Below are positions 29,110-37,794 of a DNA stretch of 42,729 nt, piece by piece. The translations under genes were made by a program, and so were the position numbers. The DNA comes from Microbacteriaceae bacterium (GTDB lineage Bacteria; Actinomycetota; Actinomycetes; Actinomycetales; Microbacteriaceae). The notes under the pieces were generated by a model. That model had not been told where the DNA came from and ran no database searches. It was given only the letters and a program-made list of their open reading frames with translations. The stretch lies in NCBI GenBank assembly GCA_025464815.1, contig JAODMW010000182.1, positions 1-42,729 on the forward strand, in the 5' to 3' direction. Every line of letters begins with the position of its first letter. Positions within the stretch are counted from its first letter, which is position 1.

Positions 29110-29553
29110 CTAGCCCTGGGCCGCCTTGGCCTGAAGCTCGCCAATTTGCTTGCGAGCTGCGGCAACGAGATCTTCGTTGGTGTTGGCGTGCCCGCCGAGG
29201 CCCCAGCCACCAGGCACGGCCTCAGTGAGCAGCACCCAAGTGCGCGCCTTCAGGCTCGAGTCACCTGCAGCCTTCGCGACGAGTTCGGTGAACTGATCAA
29301 CGACGGCGAGCTGCTTGTCGCGGTCGAGCGCGCCAGCATTGGTGATCACCTGGACGCGAACGTAGTCGGTGTCACCATCGACGTTCGACATGTCGCCCTC
29401 GGGCAGTTCGTGGATGAATCCAGCGGTGTTCTGCCGGAACATCGGAATGTCGGGGACGGCTTCAATCGTCTTCAGTGTGCTGGCCAGGTCCTTCGCAAGT
29501 TGGTGTTTGTCGGCGAAAGTGCCGGCGGTTGCGTACACGTCGATCATTGGCAT
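29110..29553 (-). CDS. Tautomerase-family protein (147 aa, apparent fused 4-OT-like)
   Basis: MPMIDVYATAGTFADKHQLAKDLASTLKTIEAVP; VRVQVITNAGALDRDKQLAVVDQFTELVAKAAG. Confidence 0.8.
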   Translation of the reverse strand: MPMIDVYATAGTFADKHQLAKDLASTLKTIEAVPDIPMFRQNTAGFIHELPEGDMSNVDGDTDYVRVQVITNAGALDRDKQLAVVDQFTELVAKAAGDSSLKARTWVLLTEAVPGGWGLGGHANTNEDLVAAARKQIGELQAKAAQG

Positions 29554-29607
29554 CGGAGGTTCTCCTCATTATTTTCACAACCGGGTCGGTCGTCGTACCG
29601 ACCTCCT

Positions 29608-29635
29608 CATAGTGCACTATGACATTTGTCATAGT
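29608..29635. promoter_or_regulatory. Two overlapping palindromes: CATAGTGCACTATG (29608-29621) and ACTATGACATTTGTCATAGT (29616-29635)
   Basis: Read directly; upstream of the tautomerase gene. Confidence 0.65.
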
Positions 29636-29718
29636 CAAGCGCGAAATTATGCAACCAGTGCTGACCACTAGGCGGAGCGTGCTGCCGTCTTCTTCGCGAT
29701 CAAGTTGTTGATTCTTCG

Positions 29719-30768
29719 CTAGGTTTCATCGCCGTCCGCCTTTGTCGCGCCCAGCCCGTGCCGCCGCTCGCTGGAGTCACGAACCACGAGTCGAGTGGGC
29801 AACACGATTGAGCGCGGCGGCTCATCCGATCCCGCCAGTCGGCCGATGACAAGATCCGCGCCGATCTCCCCCATGCGTTCGGGGTCGTGCGAGATCACCG
29901 AGACTCCGAGCAGTTCAGCGAGCTCGAACTCGTCGAACCCGATGAGCGCAGGCGGGTGCGGCCGGCTACGCAGCGCGCGAAGGGCACCGGTCGTGATGCG
30001 GTTGTTGGTCGTGATGAGCGCAGTCGGTGGCTCCGGCGACGCCAGCAGGTCGGTTACCGCCGCCTCCGCTGCTGGGATGTCGTGCGAGTCTGCCCGCACG
30101 TAGCGCTCCCAGTCGGCGATGCCCCCACTCCGCATCGCCGCAGCAAACCCCTCGACTCGCTCACGGTGCGTGGAGAGCCGTCGCAGGTCGCCAACCAATC
30201 CGATTCGCCGATGGCCCGCCTTTAGCAGGTGCGCCACCGCCTGGCCCATCCCGGCAGCGTTGCCGATCACCACGGAGTCGGCCACGATGTGGTCCGGCGG
30301 CCGATCGAGGAAGACCACGGGCGTGCCGAGACGCCGTTCGGGTTCGAGGAATCGATGGTCGTGAACGCTTGAGACGATGAGAAGCGCGCTGACCCGACGC
30401 TCGATCATGTCGTCGATGAGCGCGCGTTCGCGTGCTGGATCCTCGTCGCTGCTGGCCGACACGAGCTGAAGCCCCTCGTCGCGCAATCGGCGTTCGGCAC
30501 CGCGGGCGATCCGCGCATAGAACGGGTTGGAGACGTCCCCCATGATGAACGCCACCGATGTCGAACGTGCGCCGGTGCGGAAGTCCCTGGCGAGGCCGTT
30601 GCGACGGAACCCCAACTGCTGTGCGGCGGCCAGCACGCGAGACCTCACTCCGTCGGAGACGTGAGGTTCGCTGTTCATCGCGCGTGAGGCCGTCTTCAGA
30701 CTCACTCCCGACAGCGCGGCGACCTGACGTAGCGTCGCACGAGGCGGCTGAGAGATTTTGTCGACCAT
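29719..30768 (-). CDS. LacI-family transcriptional regulator
   Basis: ATLRQVAALSGVSLKTASRAMNSEPHVSDGVRSRVLAAAQQLGFRRNGLAR. Confidence 0.95.
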   Translation of the reverse strand: MVDKISQPPRATLRQVAALSGVSLKTASRAMNSEPHVSDGVRSRVLAAAQQLGFRRNGLARDFRTGARSTSVAFIMGDVSNPFYARIARGAERRLRDEGLQLVSASSDEDPARERALIDDMIERRVSALLIVSSVHDHRFLEPERRLGTPVVFLDRPPDHIVADSVVIGNAAGMGQAVAHLLKAGHRRIGLVGDLRRLSTHRERVEGFAAAMRSGGIADWERYVRADSHDIPAAEAAVTDLLASPEPPTALITTNNRITTGALRALRSRPHPPALIGFDEFELAELLGVSVISHDPERMGEIGADLVIGRLAGSDEPPRSIVLPTRLVVRDSSERRHGLGATKADGDET

Positions 30769-30870
30769 ATGACACCGTCGTCTTATCGGGGAATGCGACC
30801 GTGGAAGGCCCCCGGGTGCCCCTCAGTCTAGACCCAGAGTCTTGACAATCCCTTGACCCTGCTCGCAGAA

Positions 30871-30886
30871 TTGACACCGTTGTCAA
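30871..30886. promoter_or_regulatory. TTGACACCGTTGTCAA, candidate LacI operator; related TGACACCGTCGTCT at 30770
   Basis: TTGACA/TGTCAA arms around central CCGT between divergent genes. Confidence 0.6.
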
Positions 30887-30966
30887 CCTTGCGCCATGTC
30901 GCGTATCACGTAGGTTGTCGACGGAGCAACGTCGCTATCCACCGCATTGAACGGAGCAGTTCGCCG

Positions 30967-33900
30967 ATGAACCAGCCACCTGAAACCGCCCAGTCGCCCG
31001 GGTGGCAGCCCACTCGCCGCTCCGTTATCGTGTCCGGGGCTACCCTGCTCGCAGGCTTCGGGCTCGCGGCCGCTGCGGCGCCAGAGGCGCAAGCCTCCAC
31101 GGCACCCACGCCCATATCGAAGACCGACCTCGCGGTGAACCGACCGGTGGCCGCCTCGTCCACCGACTACGCTCCGACCCCTGCCACCTTCGCCGTTGAC
31201 ACTCTGAACCAGACCGGCGTCAAAGGCACCGGCTGGCGCGCAGCCCAGGGCGACCCACAGTGGATCGCCGTCGATCTTCAGGCACCCTGCTCGATCCAGG
31301 CGGTCACCCTGGTGTTCGAGGCACAACTCACCGATCCGCCGTTCGACGGCAACTACGGCCGGGCCTTCGGCAATGAGGTGCTCTCCAGCGCCGCAACCGC
31401 GTTCCAGCTCGACGTGTCCGGCGACGGCAAGATCTGGAAGACCGTGTATTCCACCGAGGCCGGTACCGGTGGCCAGATGGATATCACCCTGAAGAGCCCG
31501 GTCACCGCGCGGTGGATCCGCATGACATCATCCGCTCGCTCGAATACGAACCCGGTGGGTCTCAACGGCTTCCAGGTCTACGGCACGAGCACAGGCAAGC
31601 GCCCGCAGGCTGTCGGCTGGACCAGCTGGGGTATCGACCAGTCGCCCACCCCCGCCCTGCAGGTCGCCGCCGATGGCACGGTTGCACTCGAGTCCGGCTG
31701 GGTGGTCACCCTCGACGACTTCGCCGACGGCAAGGATGGCGCCGCCCTCTCGAACGTCGACACGAACGCGTCCACCTGGCTCCCTGCCACTGTCCCGGGC
31801 ACTGTGCTGGGGTCGCTGGTCGAGCAAGGTCACTTCCCGGAGCCAACGAAGGGCTTCAACAATCTGCACATTCCGGAGGCGCTCTCCCGTCACTCCTGGT
31901 GGTACCGCCGCGAGTTCACGCTGCCGCGCGCCCTGCAGACCGGTCCCGGCCGGCGTGTCTGGCTCGAATTCGACGGCGTGGAGCACACCTCGACGGTGTG
32001 GGTGAACGGCACGAACGTGGGCGGCTCGCCCAACTCGTTCCGCCGCGGCCGTTACGACATCACCGCAGCCCTCGGTACTGCAAGCAGCCACGCGGTCGCC
32101 GTGCAGGTTACACCGATGGCACACCCTGGCACCCCGGGCGACAAGAGCAGCAATGGCAACACCTTCGTGCAGGGTGGCGGCCTCTATCTCGACTCCCCCA
32201 CCTACCTGGCCGCGTCCGGCTGGGACTGGATGCCGGCCGTGCGCGACCGCGGCGCCGGCCTCTGGGACCACGTGCGCATCCGCAGCACCGGCGTGATCGT
32301 CATCGGCGACCCGCGCGTCGTCACCACGCTCCCGAATCTGCCGAAGGCGGATGTCGCGCAGGTCGTTATCACGGTGCCGGTGAGCAACGTCGGCCCGACC
32401 GCCACCAGCACCACCGTGCAAGCGTCCTTCGCCGGAGTCCACGTCAGCCGCACCGTCTCGGTGGGGGCTGGCAAGCAGCTCGACGTCGTCTTCGACCCGG
32501 CGGACTTCGCCGCGCTGACGGTGAAGAACCCGAAGCTGTGGTGGCCGAACGGCTACGGCGATCCGCTCCTCTACGACCTCGCGCTGACGGTGACGGCCGG
32601 CGGTGCGCAGAGCGATCGCCGCGACATCCGGTTCGGCATCCGACAGTTCACCTACACGTCGAACGAGCCGATCGTGGTGCCGCCGGCGGGATCGCCTACG
32701 TTCGTGGTGCCGTCGGGCAGCACCGACCCAGGCCAGATCGTCGACTTCGACACCGTGACCGCGCGCTACGTGCGCATCGCGTGCGGCAGCCGCGCCACCC
32801 AGTACGGGTTCTCGATCTACACCCTGGCGGTGGTGAACACGGCCACGCCGAGCACGGACCTGGCGCTGAAGAAACCGGCCACCGCATCCACCGCCCCCGA
32901 CGACTGGGGCACGGCCGATAAGGCTGTCGACGGTGACAACACCACCCGCTGGGCCTCCGCTTACGCCGACAACCAGTGGATTCAGGTCGACCTCGGCTCG
33001 CCCATGGCATTCAACGAGGTGCGCATCGCGTGGGAGAACGCCTACGCGCTCGACTTCGTCGTGCAGACCTCCCCCGACGGGTCGACCTGGACCGACACGA
33101 AGGCCGTCAACAACGCGACGGCTCTCGGCGACTCGTTCGTGCAGACCGAGAACTTCGCCGCGCAGACCGCACAGTATCTGCGCATCCAGGGCGGGCACCG
33201 GGCTACCGGCTACGGCATCTCGATGTGGCGACTGTCGGCCTTCGACACCACGACACCCGGCACCGACCTCGCACTGTCGAAGACGGCGACGGCGTCATCG
33301 GATGACGGCAACCCCGCGCCCAACGCGGTCGACGGTCAGGCGCGCACCCGGTGGTCGTCCGGCTACGAAGACGACCAGTGGATCCAGGTGGACTTCGGGT
33401 CAGCAGTCACCTTCGACCAGATCGCGATCGACTGGGAGCTGGCCTACGCCCGCGACTACATCATCCAGGTCTCGAACGACGGTTCCGCGTGGAGCAACGT
33501 GAAGAACGTCAGCAACGAGATCACGCAGATGAAGATCAGCGTGAACGGCGTCGACGTGTTCTGCCGCGGTGGCAACTGGGGCTGGGACGAGCTGCTGCGC
33601 CGGGTGCTGCCCGGGCGTCTGGAGGCCGCGGTGCAGATGCATCGCGACATGAACTTCACGATGATCCGCAACTGGCTGGGATCGAGCGACCGCGAGGAGC
33701 TCTATGCCCTCTGCGACGAGAACGGCATCCTGGTGTGGAACGACTTCTGGGAGGCCGGCACCTTCCTCGACAACATTCCCGGGTATGTGGATGCCGCCAC
33801 CGAGACGATCCGCCGCTACCGCACGCATCCGTCGATCGTCGTCTGGTGCGGTGCGAACGAGGAGAACCCGCCTGCGAACATCGGCACCGGCATGCAGAAC

Positions 33901-35031
33901 GCGGTGAAGCAGGAGGACGGGGAGATCATCTACATCCCGAACTCGGCCGGCGGCATCGTCAGCGGCCACGGCCCGTACCGCTGGCTGGAGCCCACGCAGT
34001 ACTTCGACAAGACCACCTACGACACGAACGCGTTCGGCTTCCACACCGAGATCGGCATGCCGGTGGTCTCCACCACCGAGAGCATGAAGAACCTCGTGGG
34101 CGATGAGCCGGAGTGGCCGATCAGCGAGGTGTGGAACTACCACGACTGGTCGGAGACGGCGAACCAGCAGACCGCCAGCTACAAGACGGCGATCGACACC
34201 CGGTTTGGGGCGTCCAACTCCCTCGACCAATTCTCGCGGCGAGCGCAGTTCATCAACTTCGAGAACCATCGCGCGATGTTCGAGGCCTGGAATGCGAACC
34301 TCTGGAAGGATGCGACGGGGCTGCTGCTCTGGATGTCGCACCCGGCCTGGCACAGCACGGTGTGGCAGACCTACGACTACGACCTCGATGTGAACGGTGC
34401 ATACTACGGGTCGCGCAAGGCCTGCGAGCCTGTGCACATCCAGGCGAACCTGCCCGACTGGCGTGTGGTCGCGGTCAACCACACCACACAGCAGCGCAAA
34501 CAGGTCTCGGCCACCGCAGCGGTCTACGACCTGAACGGCAAGCGCCTGGCCGCGCCGAAAACACAGTCTTTCGACATTGAGCCGTCACAGAGCACCAGCG
34601 TCTTCGTCGTCGAGGTCCCCGTAGACGCGCCAGCGCTGCACCTGGTGCGCCTGGAATTGAAGGATTCCCAGGACCGGCTGCTCTCGCAGAACACCTACTG
34701 GCGCTACACGAGCCCGAGCGACATGCAGTTGCTCAACGGCCTCGCTCGCACGCGCCTCACGGTCTCGACCGAGAACGCGAACTCCACAGGCGACCGCCAG
34801 TCGGTGGTGGTGACGGTCACCAACCGCGGCACCTCGGTCGCCCCGATGGTGCGCCTATCAGTGCTCGATCGTGGTGGCGACCGCGTGCTCCCCGCCCAGT
34901 ACGACGACAACTACCTCTGGCTGCTGCCAGGCGAGTCGCGGCGGCTCGCCGTCAGCTGGCGGAAGCCAGCGGTGGCCAATGGGGCGCATGTCTCGGTGGA
35001 TGCCTACAACGCGTCTGCCGTGTACGACTGA
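30967..35031 (+). CDS. Secreted glycoside hydrolase family 2 (exo-beta-glucosaminidase/mannosidase-like) with F5/8-type C (discoidin/CBM32-like) domains, 1354 aa, probable Tat signal
   Basis: TRRSVIVSGATLLAGFGLAAAAAPEAQA leader; WWYRREFTLP, VWVNGTNVGG, FCRGGNWGWDELL, MIRNWLGSSDREELYALCDENGILVWNDFWEAG, VVWCGANEENPP, FHTEIGMP; repeats DLALKKPATAS...DDNQWIQVDLGS and DLALSKTATASS...DDQWIQVDFGS. Confidence 0.92.
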   Translation: MNQPPETAQSPGWQPTRRSVIVSGATLLAGFGLAAAAAPEAQASTAPTPISKTDLAVNRPVAASSTDYAPTPATFAVDTLNQTGVKGTGWRAAQGDPQWIAVDLQAPCSIQAVTLVFEAQLTDPPFDGNYGRAFGNEVLSSAATAFQLDVSGDGKIWKTVYSTEAGTGGQMDITLKSPVTARWIRMTSSARSNTNPVGLNGFQVYGTSTGKRPQAVGWTSWGIDQSPTPALQVAADGTVALESGWVVTLDDFADGKDGAALSNVDTNASTWLPATVPGTVLGSLVEQGHFPEPTKGFNNLHIPEALSRHSWWYRREFTLPRALQTGPGRRVWLEFDGVEHTSTVWVNGTNVGGSPNSFRRGRYDITAALGTASSHAVAVQVTPMAHPGTPGDKSSNGNTFVQGGGLYLDSPTYLAASGWDWMPAVRDRGAGLWDHVRIRSTGVIVIGDPRVVTTLPNLPKADVAQVVITVPVSNVGPTATSTTVQASFAGVHVSRTVSVGAGKQLDVVFDPADFAALTVKNPKLWWPNGYGDPLLYDLALTVTAGGAQSDRRDIRFGIRQFTYTSNEPIVVPPAGSPTFVVPSGSTDPGQIVDFDTVTARYVRIACGSRATQYGFSIYTLAVVNTATPSTDLALKKPATASTAPDDWGTADKAVDGDNTTRWASAYADNQWIQVDLGSPMAFNEVRIAWENAYALDFVVQTSPDGSTWTDTKAVNNATALGDSFVQTENFAAQTAQYLRIQGGHRATGYGISMWRLSAFDTTTPGTDLALSKTATASSDDGNPAPNAVDGQARTRWSSGYEDDQWIQVDFGSAVTFDQIAIDWELAYARDYIIQVSNDGSAWSNVKNVSNEITQMKISVNGVDVFCRGGNWGWDELLRRVLPGRLEAAVQMHRDMNFTMIRNWLGSSDREELYALCDENGILVWNDFWEAGTFLDNIPGYVDAATETIRRYRTHPSIVVWCGANEENPPANIGTGMQNAVKQEDGEIIYIPNSAGGIVSGHGPYRWLEPTQYFDKTTYDTNAFGFHTEIGMPVVSTTESMKNLVGDEPEWPISEVWNYHDWSETANQQTASYKTAIDTRFGASNSLDQFSRRAQFINFENHRAMFEAWNANLWKDATGLLLWMSHPAWHSTVWQTYDYDLDVNGAYYGSRKACEPVHIQANLPDWRVVAVNHTTQQRKQVSATAAVYDLNGKRLAAPKTQSFDIEPSQSTSVFVVEVPVDAPALHLVRLELKDSQDRLLSQNTYWRYTSPSDMQLLNGLARTRLTVSTENANSTGDRQSVVVTVTNRGTSVAPMVRLSVLDRGGDRVLPAQYDDNYLWLLPGESRRLAVSWRKPAVANGAHVSVDAYNASAVYD

Positions 35032-35472
35032 CCTACCTGACAAGCACAAGCGTGAAGCGCGAACGAAAGCACTCGAGGGAGCGAAGCGCCAACCCGGACC
35101 GGGTGTAATCGGCTAGGACAGCTAGCCCTTCCCCTTGCGGATTCGAATTCGAAGAGGAGAATCTCACCATGTCGAGGTTCTCGGCCCGAAAGTCAACCAG
35201 CCTGCGCGGCAGAGCTTCATGCCTTCGTGCTCAAATTCTGGCAAAGGAGCGCTGGAACCCGCCCGCGTCGCGGAGGACGATCCAGAGCGAAATCGTTAGC
35301 CACTGCGTCGCTTTCCCGGCCCTCGTTTGTACGGGCCGCGTGAGCCTCGCGCCCATCGGTCAGGCCGCTCGGCGCTCGATTCGGTTCACCCGGATGCAAT
35401 CGCGATGCACGGGTTCGTCATTTGGTAGCTACCGCACACGAGTGCGGCAAAAGGAAGGAAAGGGGTGCCACG

Positions 35473-35721
35473 ATGGCACAATTCATGGACGTGCACGACG
35501 GCTTCGTCGGAGTCACGAAGGAGCAATTGGCTGAAGCCCACGCCGCGGACCTCGCGATCGAAGGCGAAGAGGACGTGCACTTCGAGCGTGCATGGCTCGA
35601 TCCGGAATCGGGCAAGGCATTCTGCCTGTCCACCGGACCCTCGAAGGAGGCGGTAATGCGCATTCACGAGAGGACCGGTCACCCGACCGCGGAGATATAC
35701 GAAATCCCCATCGAGGTGTGA
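35473..35721 (+). CDS. SCO4226-type nickel-binding/DUF4242-family protein
   Basis: MAQFMDVHDGFVGVTKEQLAEAHAADLAIEGEEDVHFERAWLDPESGKAFCLSTGPSKEAVMRIHERTGHPTAEIYEI. Confidence 0.85.
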   Translation: MAQFMDVHDGFVGVTKEQLAEAHAADLAIEGEEDVHFERAWLDPESGKAFCLSTGPSKEAVMRIHERTGHPTAEIYEIPIEV

Positions 35722-35929
35722 AGTCACGGGAGTGACGAATCGTTCCGTTCACTCGGTATGGTTCGCCACTCCGCATAGCGCATGATGCGTGGTCGTGGTC
35801 GAGCCGCCTTGTGTCCCAGAGCCCGTTGATGATCTCCGATTTGGCATCGCCTCCAGACAAAGAGCTGCCACGGGCACTCCAGCGAACCGTTCGCGGCGCG
35901 GCCGCGTCCGTCGAATTCGCCGCCTGTCC

Positions 35930-35996
35930 ATCGCTGAATTGCCCACTTTTGCCGCAAAGACGACACAAATACGACATAAGTGGGCAACTCAGCGAT
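35930..35996. repeat. Intergenic inverted repeat, 19-bp arms with one mismatch, 29-nt spacer
   Basis: ATCGCTGAATTGCCCACTT (35930-35948) versus reverse complement of AAGTGGGCAACTCAGCGAT (35978-35996). Confidence 0.85.
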
Positions 35997-36022
35997 CCTG
36001 GGCCCGCGGATCAGGCTCCACA

Positions 36023-36047
36023 CAAAACGCCCTCCCGAAGGAGGGCG
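36023..36047 (-). terminator. Rho-independent terminator on minus strand with TTCG tetraloop and T-tract
   Basis: Minus strand CGCCCTCC-TTCG-GGAGGGCG followed by TTTTGTG. Confidence 0.75.
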
Positions 36048-36097
36048 ATATGTGACTCAACTGCAAATATCGGGGTAGCGGTGTCTGGTTTCAGGAC

Positions 36098-36288
36098 ATC
36101 GTGAGCCTCCGGCTCGCAGGCAAACTCCTGCACCTGGGAATCGGACGAGCACACGCCCGAACCCCCGTGCTGATACTCGTCCAGGACCTCGACATCCACA
36201 TCGTGAACGCCAAAACCGGCGAACTGATCGCGAACTCACCCTCGACCCCACCAAGGACTACCAACCACAAAAGCAAGAAAACCGCTGA
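36098..36288 (+). pseudogene. C-terminal remnant of an IS481-family transposase with frameshift
   Basis: VSLRLAGKLLHLGIGRAHARTPVLILVQDLDIHIVNAKTGELI, then in another frame RELTLDPTKDYQPQ; a single missing base would restore the frame. Confidence 0.75.
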
Positions 36289-36308
36289 ACCCAGGGATTC
36301 AACGGTTT
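36279..36308 (-). terminator. Terminator hairpin downstream of tRNA-Leu
   Basis: Minus strand AAACCGTTGAA...TTCAGCGGTTT followed by TCTTGCTTTTG. Confidence 0.7.
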
Positions 36309-36329
36309 CCTATGTCCTGAGACATCACA

Positions 36330-36416
36330 TGGTGCGCGAGGGGGGACTTGAACCCCCATGCCCGTAAAGGCACACGGACCTGAACCGTGCGCGTCTGCCA
36401 ATTTCGCCACTCGCGC
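36330..36416 (-). tRNA. tRNA-Leu (anticodon CAG), CCA encoded
   Basis: Minus strand GCGCGAGTGGCGAAATTGGCAGACGCGCACGGTTCAGGTCCGTG...GGGGGTTCAAGTCCCCCCTCGCGCACCA; anticodon loop TTCAGGT, long variable arm. Confidence 0.95.
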
Positions 36417-36525
36417 AGACTTAGCGAGATTACCACAGCGCGCAGGTCCCGATCGGGCCGAACCTGGCGATAGCATCGGGAGGGTTCTGAGGGTGCGATG
36501 CGCCCGTGAAAGCGAGGCATGACGG

Positions 36526-37767
36526 ATGACGCAGCGGGGAGTCGTCGTCAACAGCACGCTCATCGTCACGACGCAGAGCACCCAGGCGATCGCGGTCGGG
36601 GCGATCGCGCTGTTTCTTCCCCTCATCCGGTCGGATCTCCACATCAGCTTCGGCCAGGCCGGCCTGCTGTCTGCGGTGACGACTCTCACCTACGCCCTCA
36701 TGCAGATTCCGTCCGGTGTGCTTGCGGACCGCTTCAATCCGAAGATGCTGTTCGCCATCGGAATCCTCGGAACGAATACACTCGCGATCCTCTTCGCGGT
36801 GACGCAGTCCTTCGGCTGGCTGCTCGCCATCCAGGCCGTGGCCGGCGTCTTCCGCGCGCTCACCTTCGTGCCCGGCATGCTTCTCATCACCCGGCATTTC
36901 TCCGAGAAGAAACGCGCGACCGCGATGGGCCTGTTCGTCGCCGGCGGGTTCTCGTCGAACATCCTGCTCAACCTGGTTGGACCGTTCCTCGTCGAGCCGC
37001 TGGGCTGGCGAGGGCTCATCATCGTGTCGTCTTCGCTCGGACTCGTGGTGCTCACCCTCTTCTGGCTGCTCGGCGACGATGCGCCGACGCCGGCGACGCA
37101 CGAGACGCTGCACGTCGGGGCATCCGTCTGGCGCGATCCGGCCTGGTGGCTGCTCGGCGTCATCCAGTTCGCGCGTCTCGCGATCGTCTCCGGGTTCACT
37201 TTCTGGCTGCCGGCCTACCTCGTGGTCGAACGAGGCTTCTCGCTCACGCAGGCCGGCCTGCTCGTCGCGCTGTCATCCGCTATCACCGCACCCGCGAACA
37301 TCGGCGGCGGAATCATCTCCGACCGGCTCGGCCGGCCGATCGCGGTCATCGGCGTCTCGCTCGGGGCTCTCGCCGTGCTGCTCGGCCTCGTCGGCCACCT
37401 CAGCAATGTCGTCTGGCTCGTCATCGTGGTCGCGGCGATAGCCCTCTTCATCCAGCTCTATTTCGGGCCGATCTTCGCAGTTCCCAGACAGCTGTTCGGG
37501 CCGCGGGTAGCCGGGCTGAGCTCTGGATTCGGCAATTTCTGCGCCAACATGGGCGGTTTCGCTTCGGCACTCGCGCTCGGCATCCTGAAAGACGTGACCG
37601 GCTCCTTCGTGCTCGGTTTCCTCATCCTCGCCGGGGTTGCGGTGGTCTCTCTCGTCGCGACCATCGCCCTCGCCAGGATCGCCCGGCATCATCCCCACGG
37701 CGGACATCAGGGTCCCGGAACCCTCGATGGGCCGTCCTTCCAGAGCCAGCGGCTAACATCTACGTAA
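36526..37767 (+). CDS. MFS transporter
   Basis: FGQAGLLSAVTTLTYALMQIPSGVLADRFNPKMLF and 12-TM pattern. Confidence 0.9.
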   Translation: MTQRGVVVNSTLIVTTQSTQAIAVGAIALFLPLIRSDLHISFGQAGLLSAVTTLTYALMQIPSGVLADRFNPKMLFAIGILGTNTLAILFAVTQSFGWLLAIQAVAGVFRALTFVPGMLLITRHFSEKKRATAMGLFVAGGFSSNILLNLVGPFLVEPLGWRGLIIVSSSLGLVVLTLFWLLGDDAPTPATHETLHVGASVWRDPAWWLLGVIQFARLAIVSGFTFWLPAYLVVERGFSLTQAGLLVALSSAITAPANIGGGIISDRLGRPIAVIGVSLGALAVLLGLVGHLSNVVWLVIVVAAIALFIQLYFGPIFAVPRQLFGPRVAGLSSGFGNFCANMGGFASALALGILKDVTGSFVLGFLILAGVAVVSLVATIALARIARHHPHGGHQGPGTLDGPSFQSQRLTST

Positions 37768-37794
37768 TTGCACGCACGGTGACAAGGGAGACCA

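Noticed and set aside
31528-33198. 556-aa minus-strand ORF opposite the GH2 gene
   Set aside because: Antisense shadow of a high-GC coding gene; low-complexity Arg/Gly/Val-rich protein and no family motifs
36101-36367. ORF ending in MVREGGLEPPCP as an intact gene
   Set aside because: The first part is an IS481 transposase remnant and the tail is translated tRNA-Leu, a known annotation artefact
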